Positions 6,461-14,908 of a DNA stretch of 64,000 nt are shown here, piece after piece. The notes under the pieces are model-generated. The model ran no database searches, was not told the origin of the DNA, and saw only the letters and a list, made by a program, of their open reading frames with translations. The stretch is from Campylobacterota bacterium. GTDB lineage: Bacteria; Babelota; Babeliae; Babelales; RVW-14. Location: positions 47,510-111,509 of the forward strand of contig JACKCO010000005.1 in assembly GCA_020633995.1 (NCBI GenBank), given 5' to 3'. The stretch's first letter is position 1, and every line of letters starts with the position of its first letter. Both the position numbers and the translations under genes were made by a program.

Positions 6461-9082
6461 TTATTTTTTAAAACGGAGGTAGCGTAAGGCAAATATGCGA
6501 TCAGGAAAAAAGAGCTCACTTTTAAGTTTCTTTTGCTCAGCTGCCAGTTTTTTAAGATTTCCCATAATGAGCCCGATCGTCTCCTTCATATCAATAACTT
6601 CCTGTGCTAACCGGTTAATTTTAAGAAGTTTTTCTTGGTTATCTGTATGCAAACTTGTAAATTGCATAGCCATAGAAAATTGAGGATCCATTTTACAAGC
6701 TTGAGTGAACTTAGCAATAGTTGCGTTATTTTCAGCAATTTTCTTGCCTAAACGATCTTTTTGTTCAGTATATTTTTTGATTTTTTGCGTGATTTCATCG
6801 CGTAGCCATCCATTCCAAGCAGCATCCCTGGCATCTTTACACTTTTTCAACTCAGCTTCTGCTATTGTCTTAAATTCTTCTGCCGCCACACTTTGCACAG
6901 CAGACTTTATACTTTCATAGCTATATAAACTAATAGCTGGCTTATTCGTCAAGAAGGGTTTTGAAATATCTGTAGATCTCAAAACTTTATGTGAAGCTTT
7001 TGCAGAAGTGCTTCCAACAGATGCAGAACCAGTCACTCCGGCCCTTCTGCCAGCCAAAGCAGCTGCAACTCCAACTCCCTCAGCGTCATCATACCCAGGA
7101 ACATCCTTTAAACAAACACGAGCTATGGTATCAAAAAAACCTTTTGCTATTGAAATGTAGTACGCCCTTTCTCTATCTCCAAAAGCAAAAACCATATGAG
7201 GTTTCAATGATATTTCTTCTGAATATAAACATTTCTCATCTAGTACATATTCAAATAAAATTCTTGCTACATCTGCCTTAACAAATTGATCATTGTTTAT
7301 AAACTCATCACCACACAATAAGAGCAATAGAGCATTTTGAATTCTATCGCTTGGATCTGCAAAATATTGCAACTGAAAACTTTGAGAAAGCTTATTTTTA
7401 TAATTTTGCGCAGATGATAATAATGTAGGTAAAAAATAATTCCGCTGGGCAAAATTCCCCTGAATATCAAGAACCTTTCTGACAACAGATTTTTTTAAAT
7501 CATCATGATCTGCTTGAGAATGAAATATTTTGAAATATTTTTTATTAATTATAAGCTCAGCTAAGACTATCAGCGTTAAGGGTCCACAGTAATCTAAGAC
7601 ATGTGATGCTTGTTCAAAGGCAAAAACTTTTGAAAAGAAGTTGATAAATTCTTCGGTAGAGGTATCATTTGCAACTATTTTATCAGTAATTTCTTTATAT
7701 CCACTCTTTCTAAGATCCATTAGCCCCTTTTTATAGGCATTTTCATGCACATCATAATCTTTGATTAAAGGCCGCATGCACCCCTTTATAATATTCTCAA
7801 TTACCTCCTTAAGTTTTTTATGCTGATGTTTGTAATGTTTATCTAATGCTTCCATCAACTGAATAAAATTATCGGTCTGAATTGTTTTATCCTGTTTCGC
7901 TTTGGTTTCCGCTATTTTGTCTACATACGTTACCGTATAATTTATCGTTTTATTGGGAACAACATAAATCAAAAACTCATCTCGTTCTGTCTGATGTGTT
8001 TGATCTGACTTAAGATATCCATAATCCTTATTCCTATCATCAATTTCCTTTTTAATAAGGTCAGGAACTTTAACTTTCAAAGCATCTTCTGGACTATGCT
8101 CCAATAAATATTGGTATGCATAAAAATGGTATGCTTTAAAATCTTTTAAAATATCAGGGTCCAAAACACTAAAATCTTTTTTATCCGGCTTGTAGGTTTG
8201 TAGTATTTCAAACGCAGAATCAATACTCTTCCAACCATGTCCACCATTCAATGATGCAGCTTGCAACCTTGCCTGCTTCAAACGTAGTGCACTTAAAACA
8301 TCTTCTGTTTTGTAAGGACGCTCTTCTGGGGGATTATTTTTATACCGAACCCCTAACCACTCAAGAATCTTTTTGTCCGTTATGCCCAACTGTTTTCCTA
8401 ATTTTTGCAGCCACGCAGTTACCTCTGCATCTGTTTTAGGCTTAGGGGGGGTCACTCCAGGCATATCAACACCACCAGAAGCCTTGTACAATAACTGCAT
8501 CATTTTTAGCTTCATACTTGCAAGCAGCGCAAAAACTCCCTCTACTTCTTTTACTTTTGGTCCAGGTGCCTTCTTTGCTGACTCTGGAGCCGTTGTCGTT
8601 GGCTCTACTTCTTTTTTCTTTTCCTTCAGCTCATCAAACAAAGTACCCCCGCTGCCCGTGCCCGTCGGTCTTGTCCACTTTTTTCCCGTCCCTGGTTTAG
8701 GTTTCGGTCCTGCTGATGCCCCCGTCCCAGCTGCACCTGTACCATCGCCAAAAAAGGTGCCAAACCCAGACGCTCTGGCACCTTTTTTTGTTTCTTTTAA
8801 GTTTTCTTGAGCCGCTTCAAATAAGTCCGTAGGATCTTCATCAAACAATTCGCTTAAATATTTTTTGCTTATTATATCTTTTATATCCTGCTCACTAGCG
8901 ATACCTGCTAAATCAGATCTCAGCCTCCCCACCTCATCGCTCACCGTAAAATGTTTGTCTGCTGCAGCAACATAGGCATTAATAAGTTTTTCTTTTTGCT
9001 CAAGAGTTAGCCCCAAAACAGGGCTGACAGAACTCAACAACACCACCGCTAAAAACAGTATCCTATTCAAGCTACGTTTCAT
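6461..9082 (-). CDS. Large secreted protein of unknown function with shared KLKM-type motif
   Basis: The family is not recognised. The start is the ATG at 9082 (GGAG five bases upstream) rather than the GTG just before it. Numbered from that GTG, residues 1-25 are a signal peptide (LFLAVVLLSSVSPVLG), residues 27-100 a helical charged region, and 105-145 a Gly/Thr/Pro linker. Residues 146-160 (GGTLFDELKEKKKEV) align with the WH2-like segment of the neighbour but lack LKKT, and residues 182-205 hold the shared motif (FALLASMKLKMMQLL). About 650 residues of mostly helical, Lys-rich sequence follow, with a coiled coil near 790-860. No catalytic motif was seen. It is transcribed in the same direction as its two upstream and one downstream relatives. 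Confidence 0.65.
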   Translation of the reverse strand: MKRSLNRILFLAVVLLSSVSPVLGLTLEQKEKLINAYVAAADKHFTVSDEVGRLRSDLAGIASEQDIKDIISKKYLSELFDEDPTDLFEAAQENLKETKKGARASGFGTFFGDGTGAAGTGASAGPKPKPGTGKKWTRPTGTGSGGTLFDELKEKKKEVEPTTTAPESAKKAPGPKVKEVEGVFALLASMKLKMMQLLYKASGGVDMPGVTPPKPKTDAEVTAWLQKLGKQLGITDKKILEWLGVRYKNNPPEERPYKTEDVLSALRLKQARLQAASLNGGHGWKSIDSAFEILQTYKPDKKDFSVLDPDILKDFKAYHFYAYQYLLEHSPEDALKVKVPDLIKKEIDDRNKDYGYLKSDQTHQTERDEFLIYVVPNKTINYTVTYVDKIAETKAKQDKTIQTDNFIQLMEALDKHYKHQHKKLKEVIENIIKGCMRPLIKDYDVHENAYKKGLMDLRKSGYKEITDKIVANDTSTEEFINFFSKVFAFEQASHVLDYCGPLTLIVLAELIINKKYFKIFHSQADHDDLKKSVVRKVLDIQGNFAQRNYFLPTLLSSAQNYKNKLSQSFQLQYFADPSDRIQNALLLLLCGDEFINNDQFVKADVARILFEYVLDEKCLYSEEISLKPHMVFAFGDRERAYYISIAKGFFDTIARVCLKDVPGYDDAEGVGVAAALAGRRAGVTGSASVGSTSAKASHKVLRSTDISKPFLTNKPAISLYSYESIKSAVQSVAAEEFKTIAEAELKKCKDARDAAWNGWLRDEITQKIKKYTEQKDRLGKKIAENNATIAKFTQACKMDPQFSMAMQFTSLHTDNQEKLLKINRLAQEVIDMKETIGLIMGNLKKLAAEQKKLKSELFFPDRIFALRYLRFKK

Positions 9083-9182
9083 CACTACTCCACAATCAAA
9101 AAAATTATTGTCCTCTTTAAATAAAATCAGGATTAGACTACAAAAATAGCACGATTAAAAACAAGATATTAAACATAAAACA

Positions 9183-9205
9183 GGCGTGGTTGCTGTAACC
9201 ACGCC
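9183..9205 (-). terminator. Terminator hairpin after the polyproline protein gene
   Basis: A perfect 9-bp stem, GGCGTGGTT (9183-9191) with AACCACGCC (9197-9205), lies about 35 bases after the stop codon. On the minus strand it is followed by TGTTTTATGTTT, a moderate U-tract. Confidence 0.65.
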
Positions 9206-9239
9206 CGAAAAAAATACTGTACTTAGAATTTATGTATAC

Positions 9240-10637
9240 CTACTTGCCACTCACGACCTTAAGCAGGTTAACCAATTTGAGTTTGACCACGTTAAGCAGT
9301 GCTTGCACACTATCAAGAGCTGGTGCGGTTGTGCCTGCGCCTTTGCCTGGTGGAGGGGACGTTGTCTTGGCGCCGGCTCCTGCGGCTATTCTTTTCTTTA
9401 GTTCTTCCATAAAACCAGCAGAGGGCTTATCATCTTTTTTTCCTGATCCAGTAGCAGGTTTCTTTGGTTGCGCAGCTTTACCTTTTTTAGCATCTTCAAA
9501 AACAGCTTTTATTTCTTCTGTTGTTACAATATCTGCATCTGAATATTTCTTTTTTACTCCTGCAACAAATGCATCCCAGTCGTCTGGCTTATCTGCAAAA
9601 ATATCTTTACTCTCGAGTAGCTTTTTAAGCGCATCTTGGTGATACTCCTGTACTTCCTTCTGTTTGTAGGTTTGCAGAACATTAACGGCAAATCGATCAT
9701 TACCGACTATCAACCCTGGAGTTGCTAGATCAGCAAACGTGCTCCCTTTTTCACCAGGTAGTTTCAAAAGGTTAGCTAAAACAGTGAAAAAATCATTTGT
9801 GCTTGAGGCCTTAAATTTATTAACAAAACTTTCTTTCTCGTTGACAATATTTTTCACATTGGCATCAGCATATGCATCCCATATTTTCTCTAAACTACGC
9901 TTCACATCAATATCAATTTTTTGCTCATTGTTTCCAATAGTTTCAATGTACAAGCGTATAAAAATATTTTTATGATAAAGTTGGAAGTTCTTTGGCATAC
10001 TTCCAAAATCATCTTTATACAAGAAATCATTAAACATTGCCGTCACGTCACTTTGCTGAATTTGATCTGCCCCTTTTTTCGCACTATCTCGCAACTTTCC
10101 TATTCTTAAAGCTTCAGCTGCTATTTTGGGATCTACCGCACCTGCATCACTAGGCCCGCCTGTCTTTTTCTGGGCCTCAGCAGCAACATTTGGCCCACTA
10201 CGTGTGCCTGTAGTCTTAGGTTTGCTCCCACCTGAAGGCGGCCCAGACGGACTACCCGTTGATGGATTCTTTTTCTCTTCAATAACTGCTTCTGCGGTTT
10301 TTTGATCTACTCCTGATCCTGTAATTGTTGCTTCAACCGTTGCATCAGTTTTAGGACTAGACTTGTCACTTTCTTTAAGATCTTTAAGTGCAGCTAAGAT
10401 TTTATTCCGCTTTTCTGTATCAGTAACTACCTTAACACATGCGGATCTATATGGCAGAATTACTTTTTCCCACTCTTGAGCTCGTTTTTTTTCTGCTGCA
10501 GACATACCCGCTGCAGGTGGCGGTGGCGGCGTTGGTGGTGGGGGCGGCGCTGTAGCAGCATGCAGCAGCGCACTACCTACAAGCAAAATCCCAAAGACTG
10601 GCAAGACGTATTTTTTAGTATTTTTTATAATTTTCAT
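9240..10637 (-). CDS. Secreted protein with polyproline run and C-terminal KLKL motif
   Basis: The family is not recognised. The ATG at 10637 is chosen as start (GGAG six bases upstream; the TTG at 10649 has none). Residues 1-28 are a signal peptide and residues 31-41 a polyproline run (PPPPPTPPPPP), the type of sequence that binds profilin or EVH1/SH3 domains in eukaryotes. A Gly/Pro/Ser-rich linker, a helical middle and a second basic linker follow (SAGFMEELKKR, aligning weakly with the WH2-like segment of the neighbour). The last 25 residues are the shared motif (ALLNVVKLKLVNLL), here at the extreme C-terminus. It lies 15 bases downstream of the 439-residue relative and is probably cotranscribed with it. 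Export is well supported; host targeting is inference. Confidence 0.65.
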   Translation of the reverse strand: MKIIKNTKKYVLPVFGILLVGSALLHAATAPPPPPTPPPPPAAGMSAAEKKRAQEWEKVILPYRSACVKVVTDTEKRNKILAALKDLKESDKSSPKTDATVEATITGSGVDQKTAEAVIEEKKNPSTGSPSGPPSGGSKPKTTGTRSGPNVAAEAQKKTGGPSDAGAVDPKIAAEALRIGKLRDSAKKGADQIQQSDVTAMFNDFLYKDDFGSMPKNFQLYHKNIFIRLYIETIGNNEQKIDIDVKRSLEKIWDAYADANVKNIVNEKESFVNKFKASSTNDFFTVLANLLKLPGEKGSTFADLATPGLIVGNDRFAVNVLQTYKQKEVQEYHQDALKKLLESKDIFADKPDDWDAFVAGVKKKYSDADIVTTEEIKAVFEDAKKGKAAQPKKPATGSGKKDDKPSAGFMEELKKRIAAGAGAKTTSPPPGKGAGTTAPALDSVQALLNVVKLKLVNLLKVVSGK

Positions 10638-10652
10638 ACAAATCTCCAAAAC

Positions 10653-11972
10653 TTACGCTTTACCTGCGTCCCAGTTTTCTTTGTGTTTTTTAAGATATGT
10701 GATGGCAATATAATTTGTTACTACAGTTTTTTGGTTAGCGTCAACGCCACCGTTTCTCTCAATAAGCTCGGTCACAACTGTTTTTAGTCGACCTTCATTT
10801 TTATTTCCAGCGCTCGGCTCCAGATAAAGCTTTTTAACAGCATTGTAAAACAATCCGAATTTACCAGTCTTCTTTTCCTGTTTAATATATGAGTCTTTAA
10901 AGTTATCCTCACTACTAAAAAACTTTTTCGCATCATCAACCGTGCTGATTTGGGTAATATGTCCTTGTGTGCCACCCTCTTTTATGTCATCTCCTTTTTG
11001 ATCAGCAAATTTTTGGTTTGCTTGCAGCATACGTAGAAGCGCCTTCTTTTGGTAGGCATTACATTTCCTACCTAAAAAATCTTCCAACCATGTAAATGCT
11101 TCATCAATAGATTCTGTCTGGGAGAGCTTTGCTTTTTGGTTACGAGCTTTTTTGCCCTTTTCCATCATCGGAAAGTCCTGCTCTAATAAATCTGCGAACG
11201 AACCTTCATATTCTTTTTGAACAACGAGTTTCTGCGCTGCATCAGCTATTCCCTCCATTCTGTCTAAATAACGATTGATTAATTCGCGAATTTCATCTAT
11301 TTTCATATCTTCTGAGATTTTTTGCCCCTCTGTATCTTCAGATCTACTCTTATAATTAGATTCTTTACCTTTATCAAAAAAATCAAATCTAATCTGACTA
11401 ATAATTTTAAATAAAATTTTGTGGCGATAATTATTCTCATGGTCAGGGTCGGGATCGGCCTTCTCTTTTCCCGGATGCCTCAATTCACTCCAAATATCGG
11501 CGATTTCTCTACATTTCTCAGAAGCTGTTGGTTTTTGTAAATCGTTCAGAACATCACCCTTTTCAATAGAATTTTTACTTTTTGGATTCCAGTAAACAAC
11601 AAGAGCACTCATAAGCAGATCTCTAAATTCGTCACCAAAGCTCACATCATACTTATCAGAAAGAGTGAGCGCATGATACAAAACATCTATAGCCTCGTCA
11701 GGGGTAAGATCATGGTACAATGTTTCACTTCCAGTTTTTTTCATACGATTTTTTTCTGCTTTTTCTCGTAAAAACGCTAGCGCCTTAAGATCACTTTCAA
11801 GCTCAGGCTCAGCAGCAGTTGGTGGCTGAACACCTGATACTAAATATGACAAATATACAATGCGCATTTTAACGGCATTAAGCATATCCATAACCGAACT
11901 AGCCTGGGCAACCTGACTGTGACAAAAAAGCAATACTCCCCAAACCAAAACCTTGCAGTGTGACCTATTCAT
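10653..11972 (-). CDS. Secreted protein of unknown function with N-terminal KMRI motif
   Basis: The family is not recognised. GGGAG lies upstream of the ATG at 11972. Residues 1-24 are a signal peptide (VLVWGVLLFCHSQVAQA). Residues 26-48 are the shared motif (MDMLNAVKMRIVYLSYLVSG) directly after the cleavage site, followed by Pro-rich and acidic sequence. The rest (about 390 residues) is charged, helical and soluble-looking with no repeat or catalytic signature. It is the first gene of a two-gene unit with the polyproline protein. Confidence 0.65.
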   Translation of the reverse strand: MNRSHCKVLVWGVLLFCHSQVAQASSVMDMLNAVKMRIVYLSYLVSGVQPPTAAEPELESDLKALAFLREKAEKNRMKKTGSETLYHDLTPDEAIDVLYHALTLSDKYDVSFGDEFRDLLMSALVVYWNPKSKNSIEKGDVLNDLQKPTASEKCREIADIWSELRHPGKEKADPDPDHENNYRHKILFKIISQIRFDFFDKGKESNYKSRSEDTEGQKISEDMKIDEIRELINRYLDRMEGIADAAQKLVVQKEYEGSFADLLEQDFPMMEKGKKARNQKAKLSQTESIDEAFTWLEDFLGRKCNAYQKKALLRMLQANQKFADQKGDDIKEGGTQGHITQISTVDDAKKFFSSEDNFKDSYIKQEKKTGKFGLFYNAVKKLYLEPSAGNKNEGRLKTVVTELIERNGGVDANQKTVVTNYIAITYLKKHKENWDAGKA

Positions 11973-12098
11973 AATAAGACTCCCTTACATTTTTGCGCTC
12001 AAAGATTTACGTACCAAAAACTCTAGTCTGAGCCAGTTTAGGAAACTATTCACATAGAAATCAATAGAGTTGAAAAAGATGAATAGAAGAAGTGATAG

Positions 12099-12127
12099 AT
12101 CCCGGCTCGGAGGCCGGGATGACGAGC
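12099..12127 (+). repeat. REP-like palindrome
   Basis: ATCCCGGC-TCGGAG-GCCGGGAT is followed by GACGAG. The GACGA flank is shared with the other copies of the family. Confidence 0.7.
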
Positions 12128-12262
12128 GTTTGGGCCGGGATGCCCCCAGGGATCAAGCTCATTACCAAACTAGAGGGCACCCAGCGTGGCAACAAGGGTT
12201 TGATTGTCACATTGAAACATTTGCACAAGCATGATAAACTAAAACTGTTCTTTTTGTTTTTT

Positions 12263-12291
12263 TTGAAAGTTGATCCACTCTCCTATACATT
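12263..12291 (+). promoter_or_regulatory. Possible typA promoter
   Basis: TTGAAA (12263-12268) and TACATT (12286-12291) have 17-base spacing, 16 bases before the start codon. The resulting leader would be very short, which lowers confidence. Confidence 0.35.
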
Positions 12292-12306
12292 ATTGGGGTT
12301 TTTCAT

Positions 12307-14118
12307 ATGAGTTTTAAACAAAGACTTGATGTACGAAATATCGCTATTATTGCCCACGTTGACCATGGTAAAACAACGTTGGTTGACCAAATGCTCAAGC
12401 AGTCTGGCACGCTCGAAGTCAGCAGCGAGCAAGACCGCGTCATGGACACCGGGGATATTGAAAAAGAGCGCGGCATTACCATTTTGGCAAAAAACACTGC
12501 CATCAAACTGCCAGAGGCTACCATCAACATTGTCGACACCCCAGGTCACATGGACTTTGGTGGTGAAGTTGAGCGTACCCTGCAGATGGTTGAAGGCTTT
12601 TTGTTGCTGGTTGATGCTGCTGAAGGAACACTGCCCGGTACACGCTTTGTACTGCAAAAAGCACTCCAACTCAACCTCAAGCCAATCGTTTTGATTAACA
12701 AAATTGATCGAAAAGATGCTGATGTTGCCCGCACTGAAGAACTCGTGCACGACCTTTTTCTTGACCTTGCAACACAAGAAGAACAACTTGATTTCCCAAT
12801 TCTTTACGGCTCAGGGCGCAGCGGCTACGTAAGCACTGACCCGAACGCGCGTGAAGGCGACTTTACACCGCTTTTTGAAACTATTTTAAAACAGGTTCCC
12901 GTACCAACCGCTGAGCACGACCACCTACGCATGCTGGTTACCAACCTTGACTACTCAGACTTTTTGGGTCGTATAGCAGTTGGCCGTATTTTTAGCGGTA
13001 CACTTAACACCGGCAAACAAATCATTTCATGCCGTGATGAAGACGTTAGTGCACCATTTAAAATTCTTAAACTGCAAAAGTTTGAAGGCATCAAACGCCT
13101 GGATGCGGATGAGGCTACCTTCGGTGACATCGTCACCATCGCTGGTGCCCCTGATGATCTGCCAATTGGCTCAACACTGTGTGATGTTGACCATCCAATG
13201 CCAATTCCGTATGTCAGTATTGATGAACCAACCTTGTCCATTTACTTTTCGGTTAACAACTCACCATTTGCCGGGCAAGAAGGTAAGCAGCTTACATCAC
13301 GCCAAATTAAAGATCGCCTTGAAAAAGAACTGCGCACAAACTTGGCGTTGCGTGTTGAACAAACTGACTCACCAGACACCTTTAAAGTCTCTGGCCGCGG
13401 TCAGCTGCACTTGGGCATTTTGATTGAAAATATGCGTCGTGAAGACTTTGAATTGCAACTTTCTGCCCCAGAAGTTATTTACAAAGATATCGACGGCCAA
13501 AAGTGTGAGCCATACGAACTTTTGATCATCGATGTTGACGAAGCCCACCAAGGTGTGATCATGGAAAACCTAGGCAAGCGTAAAGGGCTGCTGGAAAATA
13601 TGATCCACCACGGACAAGGCAAAGTTCGTCTCGAGTTCAAAATACCTGCACGTGGCTTGATTGGTTTTCGTAGCCAATTTTTGACCGACACTCGTGGCAC
13701 AGGAATGCTCAGTCACCAATTTTTGGGCTACCAACCATATGCGGGGCCAATCCCACGCCGTACGAAAGGTTCACTCATTTCACTTGAGCGTGGAACCACA
13801 ACCCCCTATGCTTTGGACAGCTTGCAAGACCGCGGTGTTATGCTGATTGAGCCTGGCACCGAAGTGTATCAAGGCATGATTATTGGCGAACATAGCCGAG
13901 ACAACGACCTTGATGTTAACCCAATCAAACAAAAGAAACTAACGAACATGCGTGCGTCAGGCTCTGACGACGCGGTCAAGCTTGCACCTCCACGTAAAAT
14001 GACACTGGAGTCAGCACTTGATTGGATCAACGACGATGAGTTGATTGAAGTTACGCCAAACTCGCTCAGACTGCGTAAGCGCTTCTTGCTTCCTCATGAG
14101 CGTAAACGTTCTAAGTAA
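12307..14118 (+). CDS. typA: Ribosome-associated GTPase TypA/BipA
   Basis: The 603 residues have the expected length and order. Residues 16-24 are the G1 loop (AHVDHGKTT), RGIT (55-58) the G2 threonine region, 77-81 DTPGH and 131-134 NKID. Domain II, the EF-G-like domains III/V and the BipA-specific C-terminus (RGLIGFRSQFLTDTRGTG, then LRLRKRFLL) follow. TypA binds ribosomes and helps 50S assembly and stress or low-temperature growth. It is a single gene with a strong terminator behind it. Confidence 0.95.
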   Translation: MSFKQRLDVRNIAIIAHVDHGKTTLVDQMLKQSGTLEVSSEQDRVMDTGDIEKERGITILAKNTAIKLPEATINIVDTPGHMDFGGEVERTLQMVEGFLLLVDAAEGTLPGTRFVLQKALQLNLKPIVLINKIDRKDADVARTEELVHDLFLDLATQEEQLDFPILYGSGRSGYVSTDPNAREGDFTPLFETILKQVPVPTAEHDHLRMLVTNLDYSDFLGRIAVGRIFSGTLNTGKQIISCRDEDVSAPFKILKLQKFEGIKRLDADEATFGDIVTIAGAPDDLPIGSTLCDVDHPMPIPYVSIDEPTLSIYFSVNNSPFAGQEGKQLTSRQIKDRLEKELRTNLALRVEQTDSPDTFKVSGRGQLHLGILIENMRREDFELQLSAPEVIYKDIDGQKCEPYELLIIDVDEAHQGVIMENLGKRKGLLENMIHHGQGKVRLEFKIPARGLIGFRSQFLTDTRGTGMLSHQFLGYQPYAGPIPRRTKGSLISLERGTTTPYALDSLQDRGVMLIEPGTEVYQGMIIGEHSRDNDLDVNPIKQKKLTNMRASGSDDAVKLAPPRKMTLESALDWINDDELIEVTPNSLRLRKRFLLPHERKRSK

Positions 14119-14126
14119 GGAAAATA

Positions 14127-14158
14127 TCAAGTTCTGGATCCCCGATCAGAGTCGGGGA
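14127..14158 (+). repeat. REP-like palindrome directly after typA
   Basis: TTCTGGATCCCCGA-TCAGAG-TCGGGGATGACC has the same outer flanks (TTCTGGAT...GA) as the family but different arm bases, so the arms have co-varied to keep the palindrome. Confidence 0.7.
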
Positions 14159-14185
14159 TGACCAACTTTTAGTTTTAAACTACTC

Positions 14186-14214
14186 AGGTCCCCACTTTCG
14201 TGGGGACCTTTTTT
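14186..14214 (+). terminator. Strong terminator after typA
   Basis: AGGTCCCCAC (14186-14195) pairs with GTGGGGACCT (14200-14209) across a TTTC loop, followed by TTTTTTA. Confidence 0.9.
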
Positions 14215-14243
14215 ATGCTCGTACTATAAGGTACATACATTTG

Positions 14244-14273
14244 TCTGGATTCCCGCCTTCGCGGGAACGACCA
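14244..14273 (-). repeat. REP-like palindrome (TTCCCGC-GAAG-GCGGGAA type)
   Basis: TCTGGATTCCCGCCTTCGCG begins it and GGAACGACCA closes it. It is the reverse complement of the 14432-14462 copy apart from the outermost flank. Confidence 0.85.
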
Positions 14274-14431
14274 GTACAATAGATGCCCGCCAATCAAAAA
14301 ATCAGTAAGTCTTGTAGAAAAATTCTATGACAATCGAGTGTATCCTTCAAGAATTTTCTGTTTACATTAATAAATACCTACTGTGTGGTAAAAAAAGAAA
14401 TTCTATCTGGTAAAGCGTCTATAACAAATCT

Positions 14432-14462
14432 CGTCGTTCCCGCGAAGGCGGGAATCCAGAAC
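14432..14462 (+). repeat. REP-like palindrome, downstream flank of the GIY-YIG gene
   Basis: The core is GTTCCCGCGAAGGCGGGAAT, followed by CCAGAACT. It lies about 20 bases past the stop codon of the GIY-YIG gene. Confidence 0.85.
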
Positions 14463-14481
14463 TCGTCCTTCTTCCATCCGC

Positions 14482-14766
14482 TTAAATTCCTGTAACAAAA
14501 AGATCATCCCATGATGGGTTGATGGATTCTATAAGCCTAAGCTTCCAAACACGATTCCACTTTTTTAAACGCTTCTCATAGAGAATTGCTTCCCTACTCG
14601 TCTGAAAAAGTTTTACATACACAAGGCGAGAAACATTATATTTTTGAGTAAACCCGCTCACGCTCTTTACTTTGTGCTGCGCAACCCTTTTGGATAAATC
14701 ATTAGTAACCCCAATGTAAAGCGTACCATTTTTTTGACTTGCTAAAATATAGGTATAGTAAGGCAT
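14482..14766 (-). CDS. GIY-YIG nuclease superfamily protein (COG2827/UPF0213 type)
   Basis: The protein starts MPYYTYILASQKNGTLYIGVTNDL, with the GIY-YIG signature in the usual small-protein position, then RVAQHK and E (YEKRLKKW) as family residues. About 94 residues is normal for this stand-alone group. The start is set at 14766 by family alignment; an in-frame ATG lies at 14790, adjoining a REP-like element. The biological role of these single-domain proteins is uncertain. It is bracketed by two REP-like palindromes (14432-14462 and 14794-14823) with nearly identical cores in opposite orientation. Confidence 0.85.
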   Translation of the reverse strand: MPYYTYILASQKNGTLYIGVTNDLSKRVAQHKVKSVSGFTQKYNVSRLVYVKLFQTSREAILYEKRLKKWNRVWKLRLIESINPSWDDLFVTGI

Positions 14767-14793
14767 ATCCCCCCCATAATGAAAAAACATTTA

Positions 14794-14823
14794 TCTGGAT
14801 TCCCGCCTTCGCGGGAACGACGA
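14794..14823 (-). repeat. REP-like palindrome, upstream flank of the GIY-YIG gene
   Basis: TCTGGATTCCCGCCTTCGCG followed by GGAACGACGA is nearly identical to the copy at 14244-14273 and inverted relative to 14432-14462. Confidence 0.85.
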
Positions 14824-14908
14824 GTGTATGCACAAGCAAGTCGATAAATTCGAAACTTTTAATACCCTAATAATCTGACAAGTAACGTAATAACAAGCAG
14901 GACCTTTT

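Larger units (their letters stand above)
11973..12306. other. Divergent intergenic region with REP-like palindrome and typA promoter
   Basis: This 334-bp gap separates the minus-strand secreted cluster from typA. It contains one REP-like palindrome (12099-12127), a related half-copy (GGGCCGGGATG near 12132), and a promoter-like TTGAAA (12263) and TACATT (12286) before typA. No gene was found. Confidence 0.5.
14119..14481. other. Repeat-rich gap: typA terminator and three REP-like palindromes
   Basis: Within 363 bp there are a palindrome at 14127-14158, the typA terminator, and two full REP-like copies in opposite orientation (14244-14273 and 14432-14462). No coding region was seen. Confidence 0.7.

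Noticed and set aside
8373..8810. 145-codon plus-strand frame
   Set aside because: It is the complement of the Gly/Thr/Pro-rich part of the large secreted protein gene; its composition simply mirrors that repeat-like region.
9232..9642. 136-codon plus-strand frame opposite the polyproline protein
   Set aside because: Antisense of a low-complexity coding region without a ribosome binding site or family match.
12283..12786. 167-codon minus-strand frame
   Set aside because: It lies opposite the typA GTPase domain and has no family match; it is a shadow of typA.
14119..14823. Possible CRISPR array from repeated palindromes
   Set aside because: Copies are irregularly spaced, in both orientations, with no unique spacers of constant length and no cas genes.
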